From Didymodactylos carnosus (taxonomy: Eukaryota; Rotifera; Eurotatoria; Philodinida; Philodinidae), in contig CAJNOQ010000325.1 of NCBI GenBank assembly GCA_905250885.1, forward strand, positions 1 through 54,821: a DNA stretch of 54,821 nucleotides, read 5' to 3'. Shown here piece after piece: positions 26,001-42,676 of this stretch (positions within the stretch are counted from its first letter, which is position 1; each line of letters opens with the position of its first letter). The notes under the pieces are model-generated. The model saw only the letters and a list, made by a program, of their open reading frames with translations, was not told the origin of the DNA and did no database searches. A program made the position numbers and the translations under genes.

Positions 26001-26137
26001 CACAAAAACAAATTTCAAAAAATTTGCTATACCTCTGGATCATCAAAACGATATTGATGAACTGTTTCACCCGCTGTCGCATTTCGGGCTTTTCCCATTA
26101 GCTCATCGAGCAGTTTTTTTTGTTCGAGTAACGCCAT
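23046..26137 (-). CDS. LUC7L3: LUC7-like 3 (CROP) U1 snRNP-associated splicing factor
   Basis: Luc7-family proteins sit with U1 snRNP and help choose 5' splice sites. Coding exons: 26137-26033, 25972-25906, 25642-25603, 25418-25369, 25311-25193, 24481-24419, 24354-24271, 24213-24181, 24110-23853, 23560-23418, 23353-23142, 23089-23046; 1218 nt, 405 aa. The N-terminus KKLLDELMGK and the first zinc finger (VCKYLLVEFCPHDLF...GPCDKVHEE) fit LUC7L3 better than LUC7L. A coiled coil follows, then the second finger VCNVCGSFLIVGD...EEHVSGKQHVGYAKI. The C-terminal tail (exons 10-12) is rich in His, Ser and Lys, with a His run, in place of the long Arg-Ser/Arg-Glu tail of vertebrates. Intron 4 (25312-25368, 57 nt) is stop-free and a multiple of three, so retention would add 19 residues. 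The start follows an in-frame stop. Confidence 0.93.
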
Positions 26138-26937
26138 TTCCCGACTGCAATAGCTTAGCAATCTAAAACATGGGTAAAACAATATTTCAATCTCTTAGAA
26201 AATTGATGTGATGAAGTGAAAATCGAGAGTCGACAACATGTCAATGATTAAGAAATTAACATAGACATAACGTTGAGAAAAAAATCTTGTCAGAGCAGCC
26301 CTGATTGCGGCTGAAATGTGGAGCTCCTCTAAACAGCGAGTACTGAATTATTATTAATTCTTGAGTGATATTCTTCGTTATAAATAAAGAATTGCGCGCT
26401 AGTGCAAATTACATAACATTGAAACTTGAACTAATTTTGCGAAAATTTGTCTTGCTCTATAGTTCCATGTCATCATTTTTTGAAAACAATTAATTAGCGA
26501 TGTCATAACAACCATAAGCGAACAGTATACAAATGTATGAGAATAATGTGAACTTTAATATAAAAATTTCAAAATAAAGAAAGTCTCATTCCCATCTCTT
26601 AGTCACGAACGCCAAGATCATTCCCAGAGATTTAAAGTCATTGTTATGAATAGCCTAAGATAATTATCAAAGGAACAGGAGACCTTTAAGATCGTTACTA
26701 AGGACAATTTAAAGTGTCGCCAAGGGGAGGGGGTAAAAAATGATCAAAAACCGTAAAGGTTTGAGTTACACTCCTCCTTCATTTGAAAGCTATCGAGAGG
26801 GGTTCTACAAAAGGCAACAGAACATGATGGCAAATACACTTGTAGTAACTTAAGTGGAACATAGTAAACAAGTTCATGCTCTTCATAGCTTAAAGCTGAC
26901 TTGAAATATACAGAGAAGAACTTTAGACTTTTAGTCT

Positions 26938-27153
26938 TGCACTGCACTGCAGAAAAGTAGATGAATTTCCTTTGTTTATCTTCCACTTTAGAATGTTAAA
27001 ATTGCTGTTCTACTGGTGACCGGTTATCCACTCTTATAGGTAGCACTATCTTTAAAAGTAAATGACCGATCGCCCAGTAGAACAACAGTTTTAACATTCT
27101 AAAGTGGATGATACACAAAGGAAATTTATTTACTTTCTTCGATGTACAATGCA
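26938..27153. mobile_element. Foldback element, about 90-bp arms
   Basis: Arms 26938-27025 and 27064-27153 are inverted copies sharing CACTTTAGAATGTTAAAA and, nearer the ends, AAATTTCCTTTG/GAATTTCCTTTG. The loop is about 38 nt. Ends and target duplication could not be fixed. Confidence 0.7.
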
Positions 27154-29377
27154 GGAAAGTGAACGAAATGGGAACTCACTTCTCCGATAGATGTTGAGTT
27201 TACAGAGTGAGAATTATGTGTCCGCAAAACACGGAAAAATGGCGATGAGTTATTCCGTGGACAAGCCAATGATTAAGAACCTAAAATGTTTGTGGGTGGT
27301 GCGAGATGGCACAGGGAGAAAAAACTAATAATAAATACAGCTTATAGAAAAAACAGAAAGTTCAGTAGTTTTTTTCTCCATGAAAATAGATGACGCTGGT
27401 GAGCGGAAGCACCAACACATATCTATCGAATAGAAATGGCAAGAAGATATGATTAAAGTTTGAAGGTTTTAGATTTCAATTAAGTTCTAACTTAATTCGC
27501 ATGGAAGATGATATGTGAATAGACCATCAGGTACCTCGAAATTTCCAGAAAACTTTGCTTCTCCTAAATCCAGTAAAACTGTCGGGATCTTCGTACACAG
27601 AAGTAATCCCCAGATGCCTATATGCTGACTGAATTTTCCTGTCTCGAATTTACATCATGTCTATACCAAAAATAAAACAGAAACAGACAGTAAAATCCGT
27701 TATCGCAAAATCGACTTTTTATACGCTGAACAGATTGCGCGTTTAAAATGGCGCCGCAGTTCGCGCCAAAATGCGAAAAGTGATTTGAATAAAGAGATAC
27801 TTTGCTGCCCGTAAAGTTATTAGATTTTCAGCAGGTATAGACTTTTAAAAATCACCGCTCTCTCGTATTAGATAGTATCAACTCCTGCTGATCATATCTG
27901 TCGAAGAGATTTTCAGAATTTGAAATGTATATAGATTTGTCTGCACATGATACGCTTCGCTGCTGTTAGAAAGGTTTAATAACATATGGTGTTAATTGAA
28001 TCATGAGTAGACCAACAAGATTTTCAAAACAGCATTCGATCTCCTAAAAAGGTTTCACATATACGTTAGTGAAGATGAGGCTTTTAAGCCTCCTTTATGA
28101 GTTGTTTGAACCTGTTCCTCTTGAGTCTCAATCTCTTGCCAAAATAGAACATTCCTGATTTAACATTTGAGGGAAAATGTTAAACTTCATTATTTTATCT
28201 GTAGTTTCTTTTGGTTTACACATCATTGAGAATTGACACTAAATGATCGATTACTAAGAAACCTGGCTTAACACATAGAATTAAAGCGAAGACAATTAAG
28301 TGTCAATGGAAAAATCTCAAGCAACTACTGAAGTAACGACCGCTCATTGTGATGAAACTGATTAAGTTATATCTCCATTACTCAGTATATCTTTAAATCA
28401 ATAAAATTCATTTTCTCAAACTCCTTTTCTTACTAAAATAACTAGCAGTTTTCAATCATTTTTATTTAAGTTATGCAATAAAACTTCGAATGTGTTGATC
28501 CACAATTTATCTATTAGATCTGTACTCTGGAGAGTTATTCAAGAAGCTTCGGTTGATATGTGCTAAAAAAATCTATTTACTCAGTCTCAAAAAACTAGTT
28601 TCTCTGATGTTTGCTGGAAAATATACATTTTCTGATTGTTTTTTAAATAACCGAGATAACTAGTAATGTAAACAGATAAAAAGAATAGTGAAGAAAACAA
28701 AAGAATTATAGTTTCACAAATATGCTACATGAGAAAACAAACAGACGAACATAGAATAAAAAATGAGACAGATGTAAATCGTTCGTGTACACGCTCTCAA
28801 AAATTTGCCGAAACTCACATATTTAATGGATGAAAAAAATAGTAGTAGTAATAATAGTAGTAGCACAAAAAAAATGAAAAAACGCACACATTCATACATA
28901 CAAAAGAAAAGAAAAATGTGTGTTCAATAAAGTGAGTTGATAAAAAGAAGAGAAGAATCATTTTGGCAAGATTTTCTGTTTATTCATGTGTGCTTTTGAT
29001 ATAAAATGTTTTGATATTGTGATGTTTAAATTTTGATATTGAAACGTTTACGTTTTATCAGCTATACTCTTCCTTTCAATCTGTTAGAGAAAAAGCGTAG
29101 GCTTGTATATGTTTGTACAAAGATTAGGAAAACTTTCACCAACACAACAATTATTGTACGAAGGGTATGATAAAAGAGAAAAAACGTAATTAATTTTTTT
29201 CGGAAAAAAAAGTAACAAGTTCTGTTTTGTTTGAAATTTTGATTGATCTATTGATTGATTGCTTGACGAAATATAAGGTACATGACGAAAAAATAAAATA
29301 TAAAATATATGTTGATTTCATTTTTTTTTATTTGTTCACGACGTTCTATAGTTAAAAATAACGGAATAAAAAAGAAT

Positions 29378-29383
29378 TTTATT
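29378..29383 (-). promoter_or_regulatory. Candidate polyadenylation signal of alpha-actinin
   Basis: AATAAA on the minus strand, about 20 nt after the alpha-actinin stop codon. Its position right behind the stop implies a very short 3' UTR if used. Confidence 0.45.
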
Positions 29384-29402
29384 TCCTTTTTTTAATATTT
29401 AC

Positions 29403-35514
<6,112 letters not shown>

Positions 35515-36574
35515 TTTTTATCGATATTAGTAATTAGAAATTGTATGAGAAAAAAAATGACGAAAATGTTCGTCAAATAACCAGCGTAAATACGTTTTTT
35601 TTAAAAAATACGATATTTACATCTACACATATCGATGTATCTAGAAATAATAACAATAAATGTTGTTATAGATTATTTTCAATGCTGATAAGTAGTTTTA
35701 GCGATTATTATTTTCAAACAATTATTTGTAATTAAACCAATTCTACTATGGTTGTTTTAAACGACATTAATTATTAATTTACAGACATGCTGACTACTAT
35801 GTAAAAAGAAAAACTCGATTAATCTTTCTTTCCAACTGTCTTATATCAAAACCCTGTAGAGTTTGACAGTTTAAGACTACTAAGATTTTGTTTCTTTTTT
35901 CTCTTTTCTTCTTATTTTTCCTATGACTAAGGTAATATTTTTTGATAAATATGTCAGGTAATGATTCATATTATTACGTGTGATGCGTGTGTGTGCATGT
36001 GTTCTGAAGTTTAAAATTACCTTCCTTTTCAATAAAAATAATCTTTATCAAAATACATTGAAATTCTTTTACGTTCTTTCTGTACTTTCTTTTTATTGTA
36101 TTTTAAAAAAAAATAATGTTACTTGCTCTATTTTAAAATAAAATAATGGTAATTGTCATACACATAAGACAAAATGTAATATTATGAATAATTAATATAG
36201 GAGTAGAAATCCAAACAATTATATATATTCTAACATAACTTTCTAACCATCCTGATCTATGAGGACTAACATGTTACTTTTTACAATTCGTTATTTAGAT
36301 TATACACATGTTCTTTATGCGTTATCCAAATGAAGTTGTTCTCATAGACATACATACACATCGTAGTTTTACCTAAGGGTCTACATTAGCTTTACCGTCC
36401 AAATAAACTAACTGCGATCGTGTTTTTTTTATTAATATACCTTAAATTAGATATAACGGCTATTATATATAGTTTAGTATAAAATAGCAGAGTGAAACTG
36501 AAGAGGAATATTTCATTCATGATAGGAATAAGAAAAAGTATTTGATTTTTTGTGCTCATTTGTACATAGAAGGC

Positions 36575-36619
36575 TATATATATATGTATGTATGTATATA
36601 TATATATATATATATATAT
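36575..36619. repeat. (TA)n/(TATG)n microsatellite
   Basis: An alternating TA run interrupted by three TATG-type units in a 45-nt stretch. Confidence 0.9.
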
Positions 36620-37819
36620 CAGTACAAATCAAATCGAAAACAGAAACGAAACAAAAAAAATGTTGTTTGTATTAAATTGGGATGAGAAGGAAGATGTGTC
36701 TCACTCAAACACTTGTATGAACAGAAAAATTTATTTACATTTGTATTTTATAGTAAAGCTCATTTAAACAAGTGCATAAATACATATAGAAACGACGACG
36801 AAAAAGAAGATACATACGTACTTAGAAAAAAGTCATTGTCTCAAACGAAAAAAGAATTGATCATTAGATCAAATAATACAAACAAAAAAAAAAAACATGA
36901 AAAAGTGCTACTCAACACCAAACAACTTTTCTTAAGCTTTTGACTTTCTATAAATCCCGATCTTATTGTCAACGGATTATTGTTTATTACAGCGTTAAAA
37001 TCAAAAAAAAATTCAATTCAATTTTCCTACTTTTCTTGTAGACAACTCCAGCCCAAAACACCGAGATCAAAATCGACAATCACACACTTGAAAGAATCTC
37101 GTAAAAAAATATAAATTTCACTTACCTAATCAAAAACATAGAAGAATAGTATCATTATCCAACATCAGCTGATTTTTATTTCTGCAGGAAATCTTTGATG
37201 GCAAATACTTTCTTGTCGAATGAAAAATAAACATTACACCGTGCTAAAAAAATTTAAAAATCCAAAATCTTTATATTCTAATTACGACATGATAAAAAAG
37301 ACATTTATTGTACGGTACATGTACTAAGATAATTCTTTTGTCTTTCATACGTAATCTGCTTTCTAAGATAGATTTTGTTATAGAAGACGTGCTACAATGA
37401 TAAAGACAGAAATAATCTAGATGATGACAATAATAATCAAATACTATTAAATAAGAATTAGACTGCGCCGTCATCACTTTTATTCAACATATGCTCGAGA
37501 CGTTCTCCTACTAAATATGTGTGTAAACAGGATGTCATCGCGCTTTTTAGTTGTTCAAGTAATAAAGTAATTTTTAATATAATAATTATTATAACTATAA
37601 AAAAATCCCCCAAGTAACAATAGATCATTTTATGATATTCAATTCAAGGAAAAACAAGCACACAATCTCAGACAATTGTCGATGTATGTTAATATACGTA
37701 CGGCTACTAAGTTTTCGTTTTCCTGAACATAGACAACAACACAGTAAAACAAAGGATGCTAATAGTTAAAAGTTTCGACTTGATAACTTTAACAGATAGC
37801 TGTTCGGCTAGACATTGAA

Positions 37820-37850
37820 ACATATTATACTATACGGTAGTATAATATGT
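37820..37850. repeat. Perfect 13-bp inverted repeat
   Basis: ACATATTATACTA and its reverse complement are separated by five bases (TACGG). It could form a cruciform or hairpin; no function can be assigned. Confidence 0.6.
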
Positions 37851-38197
37851 AGCCAAATGTTATGAAATTTCATTTTTTTTGTCTTCTGCGCCCCTTATCT
37901 CGGCAAGGAAGCAGCACTTATCGATGAAATTTATATTAGTGATGGATATTAGAGGGTTTTATTACCAAAAACAATTTGAACTTAATTAACCAAGCGGATC
38001 AAAAGTTATTGTCAAAATAGAGACCGTTACGGAATTTCACCTTTTTTGCTTTTCTTTGCAGATGGTTCTTGGTATATATTTTTTCTGCCACAGCATTACT
38101 TACTAAGCTCTGATTTGCACATAGATAGAGTTTGAGATGTCTATTCGATGCAACCAAAAAATAAAGTTTCAAAATTACACTAAATGAGCATAAAATT

Positions 38198-38430
38198 CAA
38201 GGGGGAAAAAGCATACTTCTGTACTTCTCGGTACTTCTCCGTACTTCTTGATACTTCTTCGTACTTCTTCGTACTTTTTTGTACTTCTCCGTACTTCTGA
38301 AGTACGAAGTACGAAATACGAAATCCCGTATTTCGTACTTCGTACTTCAGAAGTACGGAGAAGTACAAAAAAGTACGAAGAAGTATCAAGAAGTACGGAG
38401 AAGTACCAGAAGTATGCTTTTCCCCCCTTG
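38198..38430. mobile_element. hAT-like hairpin MITE (233 bp), GTACTTCT arrays, perfect TSD
   Basis: Ends CAAGGGGGAAAAAGCATACTTC and, on the other strand, CAAGGGGGGAAAAGCATACTTC. ATAAAATT is perfectly duplicated at 38190-38197 and 38431-38438. Both arms are runs of GTACTTCT-like units and pair almost without mismatch around a tiny loop near 38326-38332. The high arm identity and perfect duplication suggest a recent insertion. Confidence 0.92.
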
Positions 38431-41400
38431 ATAAAATTGCTCAAAAAATAAGCGCTAAAACTTTTTTAGAAAATCAAAAAAACATTTTAGCATCCAAACA
38501 TGGAAATAAATGAAACATTTTGTAGAGAATTTGATTCTCTACTCGATGGTATAGTTTCTAGAATTTTTAAAAAATATATCCAGCTCAGTCAGGAAATGAA
38601 GTTTATAATTTAAAAATTAAACCTTTAATTTGTTTTTAACCTCCGAATCCTAATCAACGCGAAAAACTGCGTCTAACGATGTATTTTCAACCTCTGTTCG
38701 AGTGAAAACAAAGATTCAAACCTTCTGACCCGAAGGATGACCGTTAGTTGGACACATCGTATAATTCGTTTTTCTTCAAACTGGTTTGTTTCCTTCTAAT
38801 CTTATCATAATAGTCACATTTTGACACATAGTAAGAAACTGTCTTTAAAACATGATTGGAGACCCAAGACTCATTTGAACTTTGCTTTAAATAGACTTTA
38901 CTTTACAATCAAATGGTCTATGTAAACAATATAAACAAATCTAAGGTACCTTTTAGATAATACACTACATTCTCGTTAGAAGATAAATTAAGTGTGAGAT
39001 AATATCCGACAAAGCTATATCTTCAAAGTTCTTATGTCGAAACGTGTTTTTAGCTAACGGTGTTATTTACTATAATTAGACAACCATTGAAACGAGTCAT
39101 GTGCGTTAAACGTAACCTTCTATCGATATAATACATATCTGTTCTCTTTCTAACTAGGAATCCACCATTTATTCTCTTTCTCCTACAGATATACAACACA
39201 ACAATAATGAAAAGAACACAATGTAAAAAAAATGAAGCAACAGCAACTGAATCGAAAATTATAATATTACGTTGTTACGATATTTTTTTATTATAAGACA
39301 AAAACATTTTTTTAAAATATGAGATGAGTCTCATGCATTCATGATGCTGAGAATAAGGTTACGCTCTTCCATTTTCTGCACTATACCTACCCATCTACCT
39401 ATACAGATTGATAGACAGATATATTTTGTTCTTCAAAATAATACTATTGATTCAGATTGATCGACATGTGCAATAATAATCTTTTGTTTTTCGTTCGTTT
39501 TTTTCTTTTCTCGCAACAATCTTGAACATCATTAAGTGAGGAAGAAAAAGAAGAGAAAGTATCAAACTCTCAGTGACATGATAATAAAATGTTCATAGAG
39601 TAAATGATTCATTTTGAAGATTCATCTTTACAACGCTATATAAACTGTATTGTCCTTTTTGACGATATAAAGAAAGTAGAAATAGGCCGTTACTTATGTG
39701 TTAGTCAACATATATATATATAGACATAGGTGCATCTATACATAGGTTGAAAAAACCACAACAATAAAATAAACAGAGTGTAGAGATTATAGTAGAAAAA
39801 ATACTGTCTTAAGTGAAAAAAATAATCAATGAAGAAATAAGGTGCAGACGATTTCTGGTACAATTACCTTCCAAAAGTACAGACATCATCATTGAATCTT
39901 TCTACCTCGTATTATATTATTACATAATTTGTGGCTATATTAATAGATGTGACTACATAAAATAACATCACATCCAAATCCCACCTATAATTAAGACAAA
40001 CTGAACATACGAAAATCACTTAATATCTACCAGTATCTTACTTAGTATGGAAATAACTTTTGAACAGTCTTTACTACGGTCCAAAAACATCGTTTTTCTT
40101 CATGCATTGGAACCGTTAACGTTAGACAGACATCGAAATAATAAACTCGAAAACAGCATTCACATAGGTCCAAGACTTCTCAACGGTCAAGGCCTATAAT
40201 CTACTTCTCAAATTCTCTATAAAAACCAATCAGTTTAGTAAGCAAAATTCAATATTTTCTGTCAGATATATACATAAGTGATTATGATGAGCAAAGATAG
40301 AAACAAATCACTCATATTTGGAACATAATTAGCTATAACTAGCAGTAAACAATCATAGAATATAAATAAAAAGACAAACGCACTTTGCGCTAGTAAAACA
40401 TCAAACAAAGAAAAATCTCTACTTCTTTACGAGAAGCACACTTAATAACCAATGACAAGAATGTCGCCACTGCCATTAAGCACTTTCACTTAATTACTTC
40501 CACACCAAAATTTTGTTTAAGCTAATCTTTCTGTCATTTGTTTATGTATAGTTATAAACCTATTAGCAAAGCTATTAGACTATAGTCACTTGTCCTGTTT
40601 GAATGAGGACCTTCTTATATTTTTACATTTGTTAAGCCTTTGAACCAACCTATCTTTTTCTATTTGACTGGACGGAGACTAAATATATAAAATCATAATA
40701 TCGAGCTTGTAATAATAAATACGTATACCTGCTATAGTATAACCGTCTGTAGACCAAGTATACGTAATAGCGGAAACGCAGAACAGAAAAGTGATTACAT
40801 TAAACCGACTTTGGTATTCAAGCTTTAGATAATATAGTTTTATAACTGATTTTAGTTTGATAAAAGTGTAATATTGTGTTACGAAATCTTTTAATTAATC
40901 AGCGTCTTGTGAATCAATTTTCTTTGAAAACTCGACGGACAAATACTTTGACTAGAAAAATTTACAATGAGCAGAATATAAGGTTAGAATGACGACAGAA
41001 AATAAATAAAGCAAAAAACCACGAAATTTTCCGTTCAGTAAACTGAAGCAATGACTCTAGAAAACGATATAGGGTAAAAAAAAGTGCTCTCAGACCGAAC
41101 ACTTTGTGGGGTTTTCATTTGTATTTAATACTGTGTTTCTAATAGTAAGTGTACATAGTAAAAACAAAAGTGTATGTTCCGAGATATCGCGACCTTCAGA
41201 TTTCTACGTAGGTGTTGACGGATCCCAAAACTATCGCTGAGGTAACAGGTTAAAAAACGGTGCCTGTGGTCAAAATAGTAGGCTCTATTTTGCTAGAGAA
41301 AAGCAAAAACTTTGAATGGGATCCCATTAACAGGTGGAAGCGCTCTTAATCTCTAAAGCTATCCATCTTTCCTCGTGATCTGATTGATTAGTGCAATGCT

Positions 41401-41650
41401 AATTAAAAAGCTCCAAAGCCAAGTTTCTTTGATCTACTGACAGCAACGAGAGATCCTATCTTGTTTTGAACAGAAAATCCTACCTTAGAACAGTATGCAT
41501 TCAGAAAACATTTACAATAACAGCCTTCCAGATATATACACGTTGCGAGAAGAGCTCATTAGAAACACTGATTTGAGAACTATTTATTATGTGGATTATT
41601 TTCCTTTTTTATAGATTCTCGTTGTTGCTGTTGTCTCTGCAAAAGGCATA

Positions 41651-42185
41651 ATGTCTTACTGTGTATCAAAAGGTAAAGAAGTTTTATCTACTGTTATGTG
41701 AATTTACTGTTTTGTTATCCTTAGGTAAAGAAGGTAAAGACAAGGTTATTTTTCTAACAGAATCTGATTTAAATGTACCATCTAAAATTAAACAAAAGAA
41801 TGAAGAAGCGTTTGATCCGTGGGAACAACACGGTAGGAGAAACATTTTTTATTATAGATATGATAGAATATTATTTCATTTTCTTTTGCTTCTAGGTCTT
41901 ATCCTACCGAATGGCAATATAAACTTCGATTGTCCGTGTCTGGGAGGGATGGCCTCGGGTCCATGTGGCAATGCTTTTCGAAAAGCATTTACATGTTTCC
42001 ATTACAGTGATGCAAAACCAAAAGGATCTGAGTGTTTTGGCGATTTTCAAAATTTGACAGAATGTTTTTCAAAATATCCGAAACTATATGCAAGTAATAA
42101 AGAGAAAAATAATAATACCAAAAATGAAGAACACGATAGTACATCGGCAACAACAGCCATAGCAAATGCATTAAGCGCCAAGTAG
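41651..42185 (+). CDS. CHCHD4: Mitochondrial intermembrane-space import oxidoreductase MIA40
   Basis: Introduces disulfides into small Cys-rich proteins entering the mitochondrial intermembrane space, passing electrons to Erv1/ALR. Exons: 41651-41672, 41725-41832, 41896-42185; 420 nt, 139 aa (human 142). The N-terminus MSYC and block GLILPNGNINF are near-identical to vertebrates. The redox motif CPC is C56-P-C58, followed by twin CX9C pairs C67/C77 and C90/C100 that form the helical hairpin. The C-terminus (110-139) is Asn/Lys/Ser/Thr-rich and unconserved, replacing the acidic vertebrate tail. No presequence or membrane segment is present, as in the animal form of MIA40. The ATG lies 36 nt after an acceptor-like AG. 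It is the first gene of a five-gene plus-strand run. Confidence 0.96.
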
Positions 42186-42676
42186 AATAACTTTCTTTTT
42201 TAGATATTACCCATTTTTCATAGTCATTTATTAGATGAATTTTTTCTATTTGACGGTTTGTTTTTCTTTTTTCTCTTGTAATTCAGAAAAAAGTTTACTT
42301 TTCTATACTTTTCTTTTTTTGAATTAAAAATTTACAATGTTTTGGTTCATTATGGAACGTTCCATCATTAGGATTCAGTGGGCGATCGTGAAAGAAAGCA
42401 TCCTCTTAAATGCTTTTTGCGATGTTCCTAGACGAAAACATATTTATTTCTCAAGTCTCTTCTATATTGCATTGTTAATAAAAATGGCGAATAATATACG
42501 GTATAAATTCCAGGCGAGTTAACAGTCATACTAAAGCGAATCTTTGAACACCAAACAGAAATTGTATAGTACAAAAATATATATTAGTTCTTCTCTATAT
42601 GCTGAAATACTGAAGCTAACTTACACTAATGATCACAAAGATTTATTTGTTTTATTTTAGACTTTTACTTAGTCTA
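42186..42676. other. Short intergenic spacer CHCHD4-ZC3H14
   Basis: 491 nt. It ends with TTTATTTTAG (AG at 42659-42660), a strong acceptor 16 nt before the next ATG. No other feature was recognised. Confidence 0.55.

Larger units (their letters stand above)
26138..29402. other. Intergenic between LUC7L3 5' end and alpha-actinin 3' end
   Basis: No gene recognised. It holds the LUC7L3 promoter region, a foldback at 26938-27153, and a locally GC-rich patch at about 27738-27774 with TGGCGCC and CGCGCCAAAA words in inverted arrangement. The open frame on the minus strand at 26744-26986 overlaps the foldback and has no family resemblance. Confidence 0.5.
35515..41614. other. 6-kb intergenic region with no recognised gene
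   Basis: It separates alpha-actinin (minus) from CHCHD4 (plus), so it should contain both promoters as a divergent pair. Seen inside are a TA microsatellite (36575-36619), a small palindrome (37820-37850) and the hairpin MITE (38198-38430). The remaining open frames are short and A/T-biased. A pyrimidine-rich acceptor (41613-41614) marks the right edge. Confidence 0.55.

Noticed and set aside
26744-26986. 80-residue minus-strand open frame
   Set aside because: It runs into an arm of the foldback at 26938-27153 and resembles no protein family.
38175-38451. Overlapping open frames on both strands with repeated Tyr-Phe-Val-Leu / Arg-Ser-Thr-Lys peptides
   Set aside because: They are translations of the GTACTTCT arrays of the hairpin MITE, mirror images of each other.
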